Of a DNA stretch of 64,000 bases, positions 24,877 to 34,751 are shown piece after piece. How positions within the stretch are numbered: the first letter of the stretch is position 1; every line of letters starts with the position of its first letter. The stretch spans positions 82,276 to 146,275 of the forward strand of contig CANHCQ010000007.1 in the NCBI GenBank assembly GCA_947459215.1, written 5' to 3'. The notes under the pieces are model-generated. The model worked only from the letters and a program-made list of their open reading frames with translations, did not search any database and had not been told where the DNA came from. The DNA is from Phycisphaerales bacterium (GTDB taxonomy: Bacteria; Planctomycetota; Phycisphaerae; Phycisphaerales; UBA1924). Made by a program: the position numbers and the translations under genes.

Positions 24877-25722
24877 TTATTCGCCTCGCGTTTGGGGGCT
24901 GGCGGAGGCCTCAGGCGGGGTCGCGGTGGCCTTCGATGGGCTGGTTCCCCGAAGGGGGGCGGCGGTCGCCAGACGCACCGTTTCGGCCTGCATGAGGGCG
25001 TCGATGGTCCGGTACGCCGCGAATTCCGAGAACAGATCCACGCTCTTGAGGTAGCGGCGCCAGCCGTTGGCCGAGACCGCTTCGGAGCGTCCCTCGGCGA
25101 ACGTGCGGATATCCATCTGCACGGCCTGGTTCTTGCCGTCAAAGAGCTCGGAGACCGCCGAGGCGGGCTCTCCGGCGTTGGGGGGCGGAGCGATCTCGGT
25201 CGCGCTGCTCTGCACGGCACGGGGGTCGACGGTGGGGGCGGGCGTGAAGCTGCCGCTTTGCATGACAGCCGTTCGTGGGACCAGAGCGAGGGCGAGCCCC
25301 AGCTTGGGGTCGTAGGGCTCATAAGTCGTGATCGTGCCGACGACGAGCGCGTCAACGCCGAGGGCGTCGGCCAGCTTTCTCGCGTCGCCGGGGGTTTGCA
25401 CCAGCGGCATCTTGAGGGCCCGCATCGTCTCGATCGTGCGGTTCATGGGCACGGCACGCACGCCCTTGACCTGCTCGACGGCTTCGACGACGCAGTCGCT
25501 GATCGCCAGCGAGTCGACCGTGCTGGTTGCTGATTCGTTGCGGAGGGGGGCGACCGCCCACAGCAATTCGCCGCGCGAGGTGTCGTACGGCGCGAGCGTT
25601 GAGCGGGGGGTGGCGAGTTCGGGCTTCGACGCGCAGCCCGAACAGGCGACCCATGCCGACAGGGCGGCGGCGCATCCCAGAGCTTGAACGCAGAAACGGC
25701 AAGTGGCGACGGGACTTGACAC
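24877..25722 (-). CDS. lipoprotein of unknown function
   Basis: 281 residues with a signal peptide and lipobox-like VACSGC near residue 28. The mature part contains WAVAPLRNESATSTVDSLA and DALGVDALVVGTITTYEPYDP, the pattern of LpoB/CsgG/DUF799-like periplasmic lipoproteins, where a conserved alpha/beta domain follows the lipid anchor. A proline-rich acidic linker follows around residues 165-195. The GTG start at 25722 is supported by GGAGGA upstream. Probably outer-membrane-anchored; partner unknown. Confidence 0.68.
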   Translation of the reverse strand: MSSPVATCRFCVQALGCAAALSAWVACSGCASKPELATPRSTLAPYDTSRGELLWAVAPLRNESATSTVDSLAISDCVVEAVEQVKGVRAVPMNRTIETMRALKMPLVQTPGDARKLADALGVDALVVGTITTYEPYDPKLGLALALVPRTAVMQSGSFTPAPTVDPRAVQSSATEIAPPPNAGEPASAVSELFDGKNQAVQMDIRTFAEGRSEAVSANGWRRYLKSVDLFSEFAAYRTIDALMQAETVRLATAAPLRGTSPSKATATPPEASASPQTRGE

Positions 25723-25778
25723 GACCGGATCCTCCAGTCCGCACGCGGCCGATGCGATCCGGGCCGGCGTGCAAAGAA

Positions 25779-25807
25779 CAACGCTCGGGATTCCTTCCCG
25801 AGCGTTG
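25779..25807 (-). terminator. terminator-like hairpin between two lipoprotein genes
   Basis: 12-bp stem (CAACGCTCGGGA with TCCCGAGCGTTG). On the minus strand it is followed by TTCTTTG. It lies about 60 bases after the PD40-propeller gene stop. Confidence 0.7.
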
Positions 25808-25868
25808 CGTTTATCGGCTGGATTTCAGGCGGATCACGACTTTCGCCGCCGAGCGTCGTCGGGTGGGA

Positions 25869-27173
25869 TCACTTCTGCTCGGCGGGCTGCTCGGTTTCCT
25901 CGGCCGCGGCCTGGGCCGGGGCGTCGTGTGCGGCCGACGCGTGTTCGACGCCGGTCGAGCCACCGCACGCCAGCACGGCGTTGTTCACGTCCATCGTCCA
26001 GACGTTTCCGCGTCCGGCGCGATCGCTGAAGAAGACCATGCGGTTGTTTGCGCCCCAGTGCGGCATGAGCGCGACGGCGTTGCCGTCGGTCAGCTTGACG
26101 CGGGCCGAGCCGTCCACCGCGGCCATCCACAGATCGCTCTGGCCCGGACGGGACTGGTTGATCTCGACTCGGCCTTCGGGAGCAGGCACTTCGGCATAGG
26201 CGATGAACTTGCCGTCGGGCGACCAGGTGGGGTTGATGAGGGCCGAGCCGCCGCTGGTGGCGATGGCCATGGCGTTGCTGGTCACGCCGTCCTTGAAGTC
26301 GATGGTCCAGACGCCGAAGGTGCGGGCGCCGCGCTCGCGCGGGAGCTGGAACAGAATGCGGTCGGCGCCGTTCTCGCCGGTGGCGGCGACGGGGCACCAC
26401 TCGGGCAGCAGGCCGTAGCCGACAAAGTGCGACGCGCTGGGGTTCGAGGCGTCGGTGACCCACATCTCCCAGCGGTGGGAGACTTCACCGAGGCGGCTGA
26501 AAACGAGGTGCTTTCCGTCCGGCGACCACGATGGGTGCAGATCGTGCGCGCCGGTGGCGGTGACCTGCACGGGCCGGCCGCCGGTGATCGGCATCACGTA
26601 GATGTTCCACGATCCGCTGCGGTTGCTGGCGAAGGCGACCTTCTTGCCGTCGGGGCTGACGGCGGGCATGACGTCGTCGGCGGGGTCGCTGGTGAGCTGG
26701 GTGACGACGCTGCCCTTGACGGGCTTGGCGTAGATGTCGCTGGTGGTGCGGTACTGCGTGCTGGCGAAGATCATCTTCTCGCCGTCGGGCGTGAGGACGG
26801 GGTCGAAGTCCTCGCCTTCTTGCGCGAACGACACCTGCGACAGACCGTCGACGCTGGCGGGGCCGGTCTCGTCGAAGCGATCGCGCTTCGCAATCACGGG
26901 CATCGGTGCAAGACGGCGCTCGGGGATCGCGGGCAGCGCTTCGGCGATCGGCGCAGGGGCGACGGCGGGGGCCGTCGTCGCGATTTCGGGCTCGGCGGTG
27001 GCAACGTCACCGGCGTTCTGGAACGCACGGCTGGTCTCGCTGGAGGCTTGCTGTGGCTTGGAGGCGGTCGCGGGCTGGTCGGTGGGGCGCTCGGCGTACG
27101 TGCCCGAGGTGCCGCAGGCGCCGAGGCCGAGGACGGTGCCAGCAAGGACGAAACGAGCGAGGGCGGCGTGCAT
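25869..27173 (-). CDS. TolB-like PD40 beta-propeller lipoprotein
   Basis: 434 residues, signal peptide with lipobox LGLGACG near residue 20, then a proline/alanine-rich linker (about 25-85). The remainder carries repeated PD40/WD40-like blades: DPVLTPDGEKMIFAS, PAVSPDGKKVAFASNR, PSWSPDGKHLVFSR, PTWSPDGKFIAYAE, as in TolB. No Pal, TolA or TolQR gene is near, so a direct Tol-system role is not claimed. The ATG at 27173 has GGAG upstream; upstream codons in frame are not protein-like. The C-terminus is Ala/Glu-rich. Confidence 0.8.
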   Translation of the reverse strand: MHAALARFVLAGTVLGLGACGTSGTYAERPTDQPATASKPQQASSETSRAFQNAGDVATAEPEIATTAPAVAPAPIAEALPAIPERRLAPMPVIAKRDRFDETGPASVDGLSQVSFAQEGEDFDPVLTPDGEKMIFASTQYRTTSDIYAKPVKGSVVTQLTSDPADDVMPAVSPDGKKVAFASNRSGSWNIYVMPITGGRPVQVTATGAHDLHPSWSPDGKHLVFSRLGEVSHRWEMWVTDASNPSASHFVGYGLLPEWCPVAATGENGADRILFQLPRERGARTFGVWTIDFKDGVTSNAMAIATSGGSALINPTWSPDGKFIAYAEVPAPEGRVEINQSRPGQSDLWMAAVDGSARVKLTDGNAVALMPHWGANNRMVFFSDRAGRGNVWTMDVNNAVLACGGSTGVEHASAAHDAPAQAAAEETEQPAEQK

Positions 27174-27350
27174 GGTCGATCTCCGTTGGAGCAGCGCGGC
27201 GGGTGCCGGTGCCGAGTCGAAGGGGGATCGACCGGTAACCCCGGTGAGTTGAGCGAGAGTGCGATCAACGGCCGAGAACGGCGGCCGCCGGGCCTGGAAG
27301 GGCCCGCGCCGCCATTCCCACACCCCGGTCCCGGTGCTTGCGGCAATAGA

Positions 27351-27376
27351 AAAGGCCCGCCACGGGGCGGGCCTTT
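27351..27376. terminator. bidirectional terminator-like hairpin
   Basis: AAAGGCCCGCC at 27351-27361 pairs with GGCGGGCCTTT at 27366-27376. The minus strand continues TTTTCTATT. It serves the dockerin gene that stops at 27436. Confidence 0.78.
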
Positions 27377-27435
27377 CGAGGGATTCTGTCGCTGTCAGCG
27401 AGCGAGCTCGCCGAAAGTCTGACCGAACGTTTGGA

Positions 27436-29637
27436 TTACTCCATGATGTTCGGGCAGAGCAGGTCGTTGTAGGCGCCGGCGAAGATCACGAAGTCGGAGT
27501 CATCGACGAGGCCGTCGCCGTTGACGTCGCCCAGAGCCCAGCGGTTGGCGGCGATGAGGTCGTTGTAGGCGGACGCGAAGAGAACGAAGTCGGAATCGTC
27601 CACGAAGGTGTCGCTGTTGAAGTCGGCGGGGCAGGTCTCGTAAGCCAGGACCCACTGCTTGCCGGGGATCGTCTCGAAGTTGACCGCGCTGGCGACGCCG
27701 ACGTTGCTGCCGGCGGGCAGATCGGCGTACGAGGCCGGGAGGTCACCCAAGACCTGGTTGGTGATGGTGAACCCACCGACGGTCTCGATGAAGCCGGCGA
27801 CCTTGATGTCGCTGACGCCGTCGTATCCGAGCTCGGCGAGGTCGATCGACCACTCGAGGCCGCTGTTCACAGCGAGGACGTCTTCCTCGGTGAAGGCAGC
27901 GCCGCCGACGGCGGTGACGCCCAGGAGGTTCGACTGATCCATGCGCATCAGGATGATGCCACCGGCGGGCTTGGCCGCGGCGGGGTTGCCGGGGATGCTG
28001 TTGCAGGGCTCGCCGACGTACTCGGCCATGAACTTATGGCTGGCGTAGGGAGGGAAGTTGCCTTCGAGGTCGGTGCGGGTGCCGTCCTGCTCCTGGATGC
28101 CGACGAACGGCTCGGTGACGCCGCCCGGGTAGCCCTGGAGGCCGTTGTACTTGATGACGTCGTAGATCTGACCCTGGGGATTCGGGTTGGTCTTGCTGCC
28201 GCCGTCGAAGGTGCCGTAGTCGATCACCGCGCCGCAGACGGTCGCGCGACCGTTGGTGCGGAGCATCTGGGCGTGGGAGAAGTTGTCGACGTTGCCGCCG
28301 TTCTTGTAGTCGAGGAAGTAGGTGGGGCTGAAGTCGGCGTCGAAGGTGAGGCCCGGGTTGGGACCGGTGCCGTCGCCGCCGTGGCCGTTGAGGTAGCCGA
28401 AGTCGGCGTTGGTGTTGTCGTTGCGGATGCGGTTCTGTCCGAGCTCTTCGCCGCCGGGGGTCATGAAGCCGCCGACGTCGATGAAGAAGAGGGCGCCGGA
28501 GTAGTCGGTCTTGACGTTGCCGGAGGTGAAGAGATAGAGGCGCTTGTTGACCTTGTCAACGTAGCTGTAGAGGGCGCCGAGTTCGGAGCCGTTGGACACA
28601 TCGGTGTTGCCGGTGGGGAGCGGGCAGAAGGCGGGAACGCCGAGGATATTGGAGTTGTTGATGGTGCCGAGGATGGCGGGAGCGCCGACATCGCCGCCGG
28701 CGAGGACGCCGCTGCTGGCGGCCGTCGTGGAACCGCAGTAGAAGAACGCACCGCCGCCGCTGCCGTCGTTGTTGGAAAGCTGGGCGTAATCGACGTAGAA
28801 GGCGTAGGGAGCGCCGGTGCCGTTGACGCCGACCCAGTAGCTGGCCTTGAAGTCGCTGTCGAAGGTCAGGCCGTTGCTGGTGCCGTCGTCGCCCATGCGG
28901 AGCAGGCGGGTGCCGACGTTGTCGCTGCGGAGCTTGTTCTGGCCCTGAGCGTTGTTGACATCGAAGAAGATGTCGAGGTTGTTGCCGTTGCTCTCGAGGT
29001 TGCCGGCGAAGAACAGGTACAGAACGCCGCCGGCGACGCGGGAGTAGCCGCGGTCGAGCTCGGAGCCGCCGGCACCATCGACGGTGCCCTGCGTGGCGTC
29101 ACCGAAGCCGGTGCGAGCGCCCTGCTGGAAGCGGGCCGACCAGCCGCTGGCGTCGCGGGTGCCGTCGATGACGGGCGCGGTGCCGGCGCCGGCGAGGTTG
29201 ACGGTGAAGTACTGCTTGCCTGCGGCGCGGACATCGGTGTCGATGTTGATCGCGCGGGTTTCGCCGAAGTTGGCGGGCTGGGCGAGTTCACCGGCGGGGC
29301 CGACGAGCGAGGTGCCGGACCACTGGTTGGAGGCGAAGCCGCCGTCCTGGTTGTTGATGAAGGCGGTGATCTTGATGGTGCCGGTGGGGTTGCCGAGGGC
29401 CGACAGCGGGATGGCGAGCTCGACGCCGGTCAGCACGTTGGCGAGGTTCACGCCGCCGATCGTGTTCTTGTCGCAGCTCAGCGTGGCGTTGTCGCCGGCG
29501 TTGGTCGCGAGCTTGTTGACCCAGCGGGGGTTGCCGTATTCAGCCTTCTTCTGGCCGGTGATAGCCAGCGGCTGCGCGACGGCGAGGCCGGCAAGGGCCG
29601 ACAGAACTAGGGCCGAAGCGATTTGACATTGACGCAT
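27436..29637 (-). CDS. secreted GC-type dockerin protein
   Basis: 733 residues with a signal peptide (about 1-21, ALAGLAVAQ). The body has repeated beta-rich modules with RxDNVGTRLLRMGDDGT- and NRIRNDNTNADFG-like segments, each preceding LTFDxDF, suggesting tandem domains. The last 70 residues hold two EF-hand repeats, CPADFNSDTFVDDSDFVLF and GDVNGDGLVDDSDFVIF, ending LLCPNIME. This is the cysteine-flanked GC-type dockerin of Phycisphaerae-like planctomycetes. The start has GGGAGAA upstream. A surface or secreted role is inferred; no cohesin is encoded here. Confidence 0.8.
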   Translation of the reverse strand: MRQCQIASALVLSALAGLAVAQPLAITGQKKAEYGNPRWVNKLATNAGDNATLSCDKNTIGGVNLANVLTGVELAIPLSALGNPTGTIKITAFINNQDGGFASNQWSGTSLVGPAGELAQPANFGETRAINIDTDVRAAGKQYFTVNLAGAGTAPVIDGTRDASGWSARFQQGARTGFGDATQGTVDGAGGSELDRGYSRVAGGVLYLFFAGNLESNGNNLDIFFDVNNAQGQNKLRSDNVGTRLLRMGDDGTSNGLTFDSDFKASYWVGVNGTGAPYAFYVDYAQLSNNDGSGGGAFFYCGSTTAASSGVLAGGDVGAPAILGTINNSNILGVPAFCPLPTGNTDVSNGSELGALYSYVDKVNKRLYLFTSGNVKTDYSGALFFIDVGGFMTPGGEELGQNRIRNDNTNADFGYLNGHGGDGTGPNPGLTFDADFSPTYFLDYKNGGNVDNFSHAQMLRTNGRATVCGAVIDYGTFDGGSKTNPNPQGQIYDVIKYNGLQGYPGGVTEPFVGIQEQDGTRTDLEGNFPPYASHKFMAEYVGEPCNSIPGNPAAAKPAGGIILMRMDQSNLLGVTAVGGAAFTEEDVLAVNSGLEWSIDLAELGYDGVSDIKVAGFIETVGGFTITNQVLGDLPASYADLPAGSNVGVASAVNFETIPGKQWVLAYETCPADFNSDTFVDDSDFVLFASAYNDLIAANRWALGDVNGDGLVDDSDFVIFAGAYNDLLCPNIME

Positions 29638-30354
29638 TTGAGAATTCTCCCTCGTTCGAGAAACGCTGTGAAACACCGAAGCCCTCCCACCAACCGAACC
29701 CGGAGTTTCGGCGGGCAGGGGCGCAAACGCGCACGGCGTGCCGTCCGGGCACGCCAAAGCTCGGCTTTTAACATACCACGAGGCGGGCGAAAATCGCACG
29801 TACTCGGCGCCCAAACTCGGAAGATTTCACGATTTTCACGGCAGGAAACCGGTTCCAACGTCCGTTTTCAGTTCTCGATACCGGGTCTCAGCCTCGCCAT
29901 GAGGGGTTTCCCCGGCGGCGGCGACTCGATCGGTTGCGACCAACGCAATCCGGCGTCGCGCTTCGAGCCCAAATTCGATCCCAAAGTCCATCGATCGGGC
30001 CGCGGATCGGCCCTGCGGCGTCTCGGCGCCGCCGTTCGCGACCCACACGGCATCCGAAATCTGAATCGCGACTTGGCGCGATTCCGCTTGACGCGGCCTT
30101 CACTTTGTCGATAGGTTGTCGGTCAGAGACGCAGCTTCGGTGATTTTGCGGCGTACAACTTCTGGGCGTTACAGAATCAGCCAGGATGCGTTACAGTGGT
30201 GTTGGATGGGCTGAGGTCGGAGTGGTGGTGGGGACGGAGTTGGAGTGAGAGCGGCGGCGTTCTGCCGCGCTCTCGAGCGCTCGCGGCCGGGGCCGCGGGT
30301 GAGAAAGAGTTGTCGCCCGGCCGAGCGCCGGTGCGTGCTGCAAGGACGTGCTTC
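29638..30354. other. long divergent intergenic region
   Basis: 717 bp between the dockerin gene and the pseudopilin gene. No convincing ORF. It has an AT-richer patch near 29765-29850 facing the minus-strand gene, and a 9-bp direct repeat (GCGTTACAG at 30166-30174 and 30188-30196, 22 bp apart) facing the pseudopilin gene. Promoters are expected for both directions but I cannot assign boxes firmly. Confidence 0.5.
30166..30196 (+). promoter_or_regulatory. GCGTTACAG direct repeat upstream of pseudopilin gene
   Basis: Two exact 9-bp copies start 22 bases apart, about two helical turns, a geometry that suits an activator dimer. Located about 160 bases before the pseudopilin ATG. Function inferred only. 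Confidence 0.3.
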
Positions 30355-31449
30355 ATGCGAACCAACAACACACAAGCCAACGACCGCCCCGCAAACGTCA
30401 TCGCGTGTCGCACGCCGCGCCGCGGCTTCACGCTGATCGAACTGCTGGTGGTGATCGCGATCATCGCGCTCTTGATCGGGATTTTGTTGCCGGCGCTCGG
30501 GAAGGCACGGAACTCGGCGCGGTCGCTGAAGTGTCTGACGAACGTGCGATCCGTTGGCACTTCGATGCTGCTCTACGCGAACGAAAACAAGTCTTGGTAC
30601 CCCACTCCGCCGCTCGCTTCGACCGCCGCGGGGGAGAAGCAGCTCGATGTCAAGAAGCCCTACACCGTTGGCGGCAAGACGTACTACACCGCCGACCGCT
30701 GGTCGCAGCAGGCACGCTATGGAGGTGTCGCAGGGCTCTTCAGCCTTCGGCAGGTCGGAAACGGTGACCGGTCAAACGTGGGTGATCCGTGGTGGGGCTA
30801 TCGCAGCGGATTTCACGCTGTGAATGGGCCGTTCACCTACGCCGACAATCGGACGCAGGCGCTCATGCCGAAGTATCTCGACGGCTTCGGATCGTTGCTG
30901 TGCCCCTCCGATCGCACGGATCGCTTCTTCCCGTATAACAAGGGCTCCAACAACATGAATGCCCCGGCGTACACCGCGCAGGCGGACTCAACTCCCGCTG
31001 GCCCGACGGGGAACTGGCAGGTTGAAGTTGCACCGCGGATTCCGGGCAGTCAGTTTGATGTTGCCTCATACAACATCAGCTACTTGTACTTCGCGGGTCT
31101 TCGCTCCGACGATCCGGACGTCATCTTTGCGGTTCCGTTCTGGGGCGACGAAACCAACGGGCCCGACAACGGCACCACCGCGTGGTATTCTGGCGGTACC
31201 GTGACCGGAAAGACCGCGGCTGGCGACAATGTCACGTCTGGCTCGACCGCGGCGGGAGCGCAGTCATCGCAGTACTACGGCCGCGTCGACAACCACGGTC
31301 GAGATGGCGCAAACTTTGTCTTCACGGACGGTCACGGTGAATTCGTGACCGCGAGCGTGAACTTGACGTTCTTCACGACCGGCACCGGCAGCAAGAGCAT
31401 CAACGCCGTCAACCCGAGCCGAAGCAGCTTCCTGCAGACCATCGATTGA
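30355..31449 (+). CDS. type II secretion pseudopilin-like protein, planctomycete type
   Basis: 364 residues. After a 23-residue basic leader comes [20 protein letters not shown], the prepilin-peptidase cleavage site and hydrophobic helix with the invariant Glu5. The large globular part ends with [20 protein letters not shown], the H-x-G/DG-containing C-terminal signature of the DUF1559-like/H-X9-DG family abundant in planctomycetes. ATG at 30355 follows CAAGGA. No secretion apparatus genes are near. Presumably inserted in the inner membrane and assembled or exposed at the surface. Confidence 0.88.
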   Translation: MRTNNTQANDRPANVIACRTPRRGFTLIELLVVIAIIALLIGILLPALGKARNSARSLKCLTNVRSVGTSMLLYANENKSWYPTPPLASTAAGEKQLDVKKPYTVGGKTYYTADRWSQQARYGGVAGLFSLRQVGNGDRSNVGDPWWGYRSGFHAVNGPFTYADNRTQALMPKYLDGFGSLLCPSDRTDRFFPYNKGSNNMNAPAYTAQADSTPAGPTGNWQVEVAPRIPGSQFDVASYNISYLYFAGLRSDDPDVIFAVPFWGDETNGPDNGTTAWYSGGTVTGKTAAGDNVTSGSTAAGAQSSQYYGRVDNHGRDGANFVFTDGHGEFVTASVNLTFFTTGTGSKSINAVNPSRSSFLQTID

Positions 31450-31489
31450 ATTCCGTGCAACACGTCCTCGGACCCGGTACAGTCATCCC

Positions 31490-32815
31490 GTGACTTCCTC
31501 GACCCCCTCCGGTCCGGTTGCCCGGCCGTCTCTGCTCAAGCGATTGCTCTCGGCCCAGGAATCCGGGCTGATCTTTGTCATTCTCCTCTTGGGCCTCGCG
31601 CTCACCTTCTTCGGTGGCAGCAAGCCCGCGCAGGTGAAGTTCGCTCTGCCGTCGGACGCTGTCGTGTCCAGCGAGGGCGGGACGGTCGCGATCACCTTCC
31701 CGAGCGGAGCGGCGGGGGGGGCGGACCTGGCCTCTGCGCTCGGATCGACGCTCCCCGCGTCCGCCGAGTCTGCGAACCTCAAGATCATCGTGGGAGGACA
31801 AGCGACGGGCGTGATCAGCGCTCGAACGCCGCGCGTGCTCGACGGCCCGCCCCGGGAGTTGCTGGTCTCGCGTGAGGAAAGCAAGTTCCTCAACACCGAG
31901 AACCTGATCCTGCTGGCGACGCAGGCGAGTTTCATCGCGGTGATGGCGGTTGGAATGACCGCGGTGATCGTGCTGGGCGGCATCGATCTTTCTGTCGGCT
32001 CCATCTACGGCCTTGCTGCGGTGATTGGTGCGGGCGCCCTGCAGACGCTGCAACGCAAGTACCTGGGGCTCGATGTGGACGCCATGGTCCCCAGCGAGGG
32101 CGGGGCGCCGCTGTGGTTGAGTTTGCCCATCGGCGTTGGCGTGTGCATGCTCGTCGGTGCGGCGTGCGGCGCGTTCAGTGGTAGCCTCATTGTCGGTCTG
32201 CGCGTCCACCCCTTCATCATCACGCTGGGCATGATGGCCGTGCTTTCGGGCATTGTGTTCGTGCGGACGCAGGGGCAGTCGATTACGGGCTTCCCGGAGA
32301 GCTTCACGAAGGGCTTCATGAAGCTGCAGACGGGGAATGTGTACCCGATCCCGATGATCATCATGGTGGTGATCATGTTGGCGGGCATGTTCGCGCTCAG
32401 CCGCCTGGTGATCGGGCGGCGGGTCTTTGCGATCGGCGGCAACGAGACGGCGGCGTATTACGCGGGCATTCCGGTGGGACGGGTCAAGATCATCGTCTAC
32501 ACGTGCTGCGGGGCTCTGGCGGGCCTTTCTGCGGCGATGTACCTGGGGTACTACGGAGCGGCGGCGCCGGGGGCGGGCCAGGGATATGAACTCAGCGTCA
32601 TCGCTGCCGCCGTCATCGGCGGTGCGTCGCTCTCGGGCGGCAAGGGCTCGGCGTTCGGTGCCGTGCTGGGCGCCTTGCTGGTCCAGATGATCAACAACGG
32701 CATGCTGGTGCTCGAGATCGATCAGGCGTACACGCAGATCGTGATGGGCGCGGCGATCGTGGCGGCGGTGGTGCTGGATCAGACCAAGGCGCGGTTCACG
32801 AAGGTGGGGCGGTAG
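31490..32815 (+). CDS. ABC transporter permease, RbsC-like (sugar type)
   Basis: 441-residue membrane protein of the BPD_transp_2 family. Visible: GMTAVIVLGGIDLSVGSIYGL, HPFIITLGMMAVLSGIVF, FAIGGNETAAYYAGIPVGRVK and the C-terminal AAAVIGGASLSGGKGSAFGAVLGALLV, all typical of ribose/galactose permeases. Between the first transmembrane helix and the core lies an atypical domain of about 85 residues (about 45-125, beta-rich, VAITFPSGAAGGADLASALG). GTG start. No ATP-binding or solute-binding gene is adjacent, so partners must lie elsewhere. Confidence 0.85.
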   Translation: MTSSTPSGPVARPSLLKRLLSAQESGLIFVILLLGLALTFFGGSKPAQVKFALPSDAVVSSEGGTVAITFPSGAAGGADLASALGSTLPASAESANLKIIVGGQATGVISARTPRVLDGPPRELLVSREESKFLNTENLILLATQASFIAVMAVGMTAVIVLGGIDLSVGSIYGLAAVIGAGALQTLQRKYLGLDVDAMVPSEGGAPLWLSLPIGVGVCMLVGAACGAFSGSLIVGLRVHPFIITLGMMAVLSGIVFVRTQGQSITGFPESFTKGFMKLQTGNVYPIPMIIMVVIMLAGMFALSRLVIGRRVFAIGGNETAAYYAGIPVGRVKIIVYTCCGALAGLSAAMYLGYYGAAAPGAGQGYELSVIAAAVIGGASLSGGKGSAFGAVLGALLVQMINNGMLVLEIDQAYTQIVMGAAIVAAVVLDQTKARFTKVGR

Positions 32816-32829
32816 GGCCGGGCGCCGAT

Positions 32830-32916
32830 GGCAAATAGCGAATAGCAAATGGCAAAGGGGAACACTTCTCCGGGGTTTTCATTTGCGATTTGCCATTTGC
32901 CCTTTGGCTATTTTGC
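32830..32916. repeat. GCAAAT/ATTTGC heptamer-like repeat hairpin, 5' of sppA
   Basis: Left arm of short tandem units (GGCAAATAGCGAATAGCAAA) and right arm of their complement. GCAAATGGCAAA at 32845-32856 is the exact reverse complement of TTTGCCATTTGC at 32889-32900. The right arm starts with ATTTGCGATTTG (32881-32892), which recurs twice downstream of sppA. Confidence 0.7.
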
Positions 32917-32960
32917 ATCCACCCCCCAACGATCCCGAATCACAGTGCACGGAGGGATTC

Positions 32961-34742
32961 ATGCTGACCTTTTCCCGGCGTCGCGTCTTTGTTCTTGGGT
33001 TGGTCTTGTCGAGCGGCCTTGCCGTCGCGGGCGACCGCATCGGCTCGGTCGAGATCAAGGGCAAGCCGCACAATCAGCCGCCGGCTTCGGCGCTCTTTGG
33101 TGGCAAGCACTCGGCGACGCTCCGCGACTACGTGGAAGCGATCGACGCCGCCGCGACCAATGACGATGTCGGGACGGTGCTGGTGCGACTGAAGGATGCG
33201 CAGCTGAGCATGAGCCAGACCGAGGAGCTCGGCGCGGCGATCAAGCGTGTGCGGGCGGGCGGCAAGAAGGTGTCGGTCTTCAGCGAGGGCTACGGAGCGA
33301 CCGACCTGATGCTGGCGTCGTACGCGGACAACGCGGTCATTCAGAGCGGCGGCGCGGTGTCGCTGCCGGGCATGCACATGGAGGAGATGTTCCTCGCCGA
33401 CACGCTGGCGTGGGCGGGCCTGAAGGCCGACATGGTGCAGGTCGGCGACTTCAAGGGTGCGAACGAGCAGATGACCCGAAGCGCCCCGAGCAAAGCGTGG
33501 GACGAGAACATCAACCAGTTGCTGGACAGCCTCTACGCGAACCAGCGGGCCGCGCTCAAGAGCGGGCGGAACATGGACGACGCGAAGCTCGACGAGGCGA
33601 TGAAGGCGGCGTGGATGGCCAACGGCGACGACGCCGTGAAGACGGGCTTGGTGGATTCGCAGATCGATCTGCCGCTGCTGCACGACACGGTCGCGAAGCA
33701 GGCGGGCCTCTCCGAGACGCGGATCACCAGCCTGACCAAGTCGGACAAAGAGATCGATCTGGAGTCGGCGAACCCGTTCACGCTGCTCTCCCAGATCATG
33801 AAGCCCCAGCAGCAGACGATCACGAGCGAGACGATCGCGATCCTGCACATCGACGGGACGATCGTGGACGGCGACTCGAAGTCGGGCTTCAGCGGCGACA
33901 GGAGCGTCGGCAGCCGCACCGTCCGCAACGCGATCGAGGACATTCTCGACGAGAACCTGATCAAGGGCGTGATCGTGCGGGTGAACTCGCCGGGCGGCTC
34001 GGCGATCGCCAGCGAGATCATGTGGCAGGGCCTGAAGCGGCTCGCCGCGAAGAAGCCGGTGTGGATCAGCGTCGGCGATATGGCGGCGAGCGGCGGGTAC
34101 TACGTGCTTGCTGCGGGATCGCGGGTGTACGTGAATCCGTCGAGCATCGTGGGCAGCATCGGCGTGGTCGGCGGCAAGATCAGCATGGGCGGGCTGTACG
34201 AGAAGCTGAAGGTGCACACCGTGAGCCGCTCGCGCGGGCCCATGGCGGGCATGTTCGATTCCTCCAGCTCGTGGAACGATGAAGAACTGAAGACTGTCAA
34301 GAACAAGATGACCGAGACGTTTGACCTCTTCAAGAAGCGCGTCGCTGAGGGACGCCACGGGATCGATCTGACCAAGACCGCGGGCGGCTGGCTGTTCGCC
34401 GGGCAGAAGGCGATCGATCTGAAGATGGCCGATCGGCTCGGCGGCCTGCACGAGGCGATCGCGGACATGAAGAAGGAACTCAACCTCGAAGACGCCGAGG
34501 TTGCGGACTATCCGCCGGCCCCGTCGCTGGGCGATGTCCTTGAGGACATGTTCGGCGGCCAGGCCGCCGCGCCGCTGAACTTCGCGGCGCCGATGGCCAC
34601 CGAGGCCCAGCTCGCCAGCGCCGGTCGCCTGCTCTTCGGCGACGCGACGTGGCAGCAGCTCGCGCAGTCGGCCAATGGCCTGCTGCAGCTCCGCAAGGAG
34701 CCGGTGCTGCTGATGCACCCGGGAGTGCTGGTGATCCGCTGA
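32961..34742 (+). CDS. sppA: signal peptide peptidase SppA, 67K (double-domain) type
   Basis: 593 residues with an N-terminal membrane anchor or signal (about 5-24). It has the two ClpP-like halves of long SppA. The catalytic lysine is in VGDFKGANEQ (Lys165) and the nucleophile serine in SVGDMAASGGYYV (Ser377). VNSPGGSAIASEIMWQGLKRL and SIVGSIGVVGGK are also conserved. It digests leftover signal peptides and membrane fragments on the periplasmic face. GGAGGGATTC precedes the ATG. Heptamer-repeat elements flank the gene on both sides. Confidence 0.92.
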   Translation: MLTFSRRRVFVLGLVLSSGLAVAGDRIGSVEIKGKPHNQPPASALFGGKHSATLRDYVEAIDAAATNDDVGTVLVRLKDAQLSMSQTEELGAAIKRVRAGGKKVSVFSEGYGATDLMLASYADNAVIQSGGAVSLPGMHMEEMFLADTLAWAGLKADMVQVGDFKGANEQMTRSAPSKAWDENINQLLDSLYANQRAALKSGRNMDDAKLDEAMKAAWMANGDDAVKTGLVDSQIDLPLLHDTVAKQAGLSETRITSLTKSDKEIDLESANPFTLLSQIMKPQQQTITSETIAILHIDGTIVDGDSKSGFSGDRSVGSRTVRNAIEDILDENLIKGVIVRVNSPGGSAIASEIMWQGLKRLAAKKPVWISVGDMAASGGYYVLAAGSRVYVNPSSIVGSIGVVGGKISMGGLYEKLKVHTVSRSRGPMAGMFDSSSSWNDEELKTVKNKMTETFDLFKKRVAEGRHGIDLTKTAGGWLFAGQKAIDLKMADRLGGLHEAIADMKKELNLEDAEVADYPPAPSLGDVLEDMFGGQAAAPLNFAAPMATEAQLASAGRLLFGDATWQQLAQSANGLLQLRKEPVLLMHPGVLVIR

Positions 34743-34751
34743 CGCGGAAAT

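Noticed and set aside
25869..27173. Calling the PD40 protein TolB
   Set aside because: Blades are TolB-like, but it is a lipoprotein with a long linker and no tol-pal neighbours.
27259..29610. 783-codon plus-strand open frame antisense to the dockerin gene
   Set aside because: Low-complexity Val/Gly/Ala/Asp composition caused by reading the GC-rich complement; the minus-strand protein has signal peptide and EF-hands.
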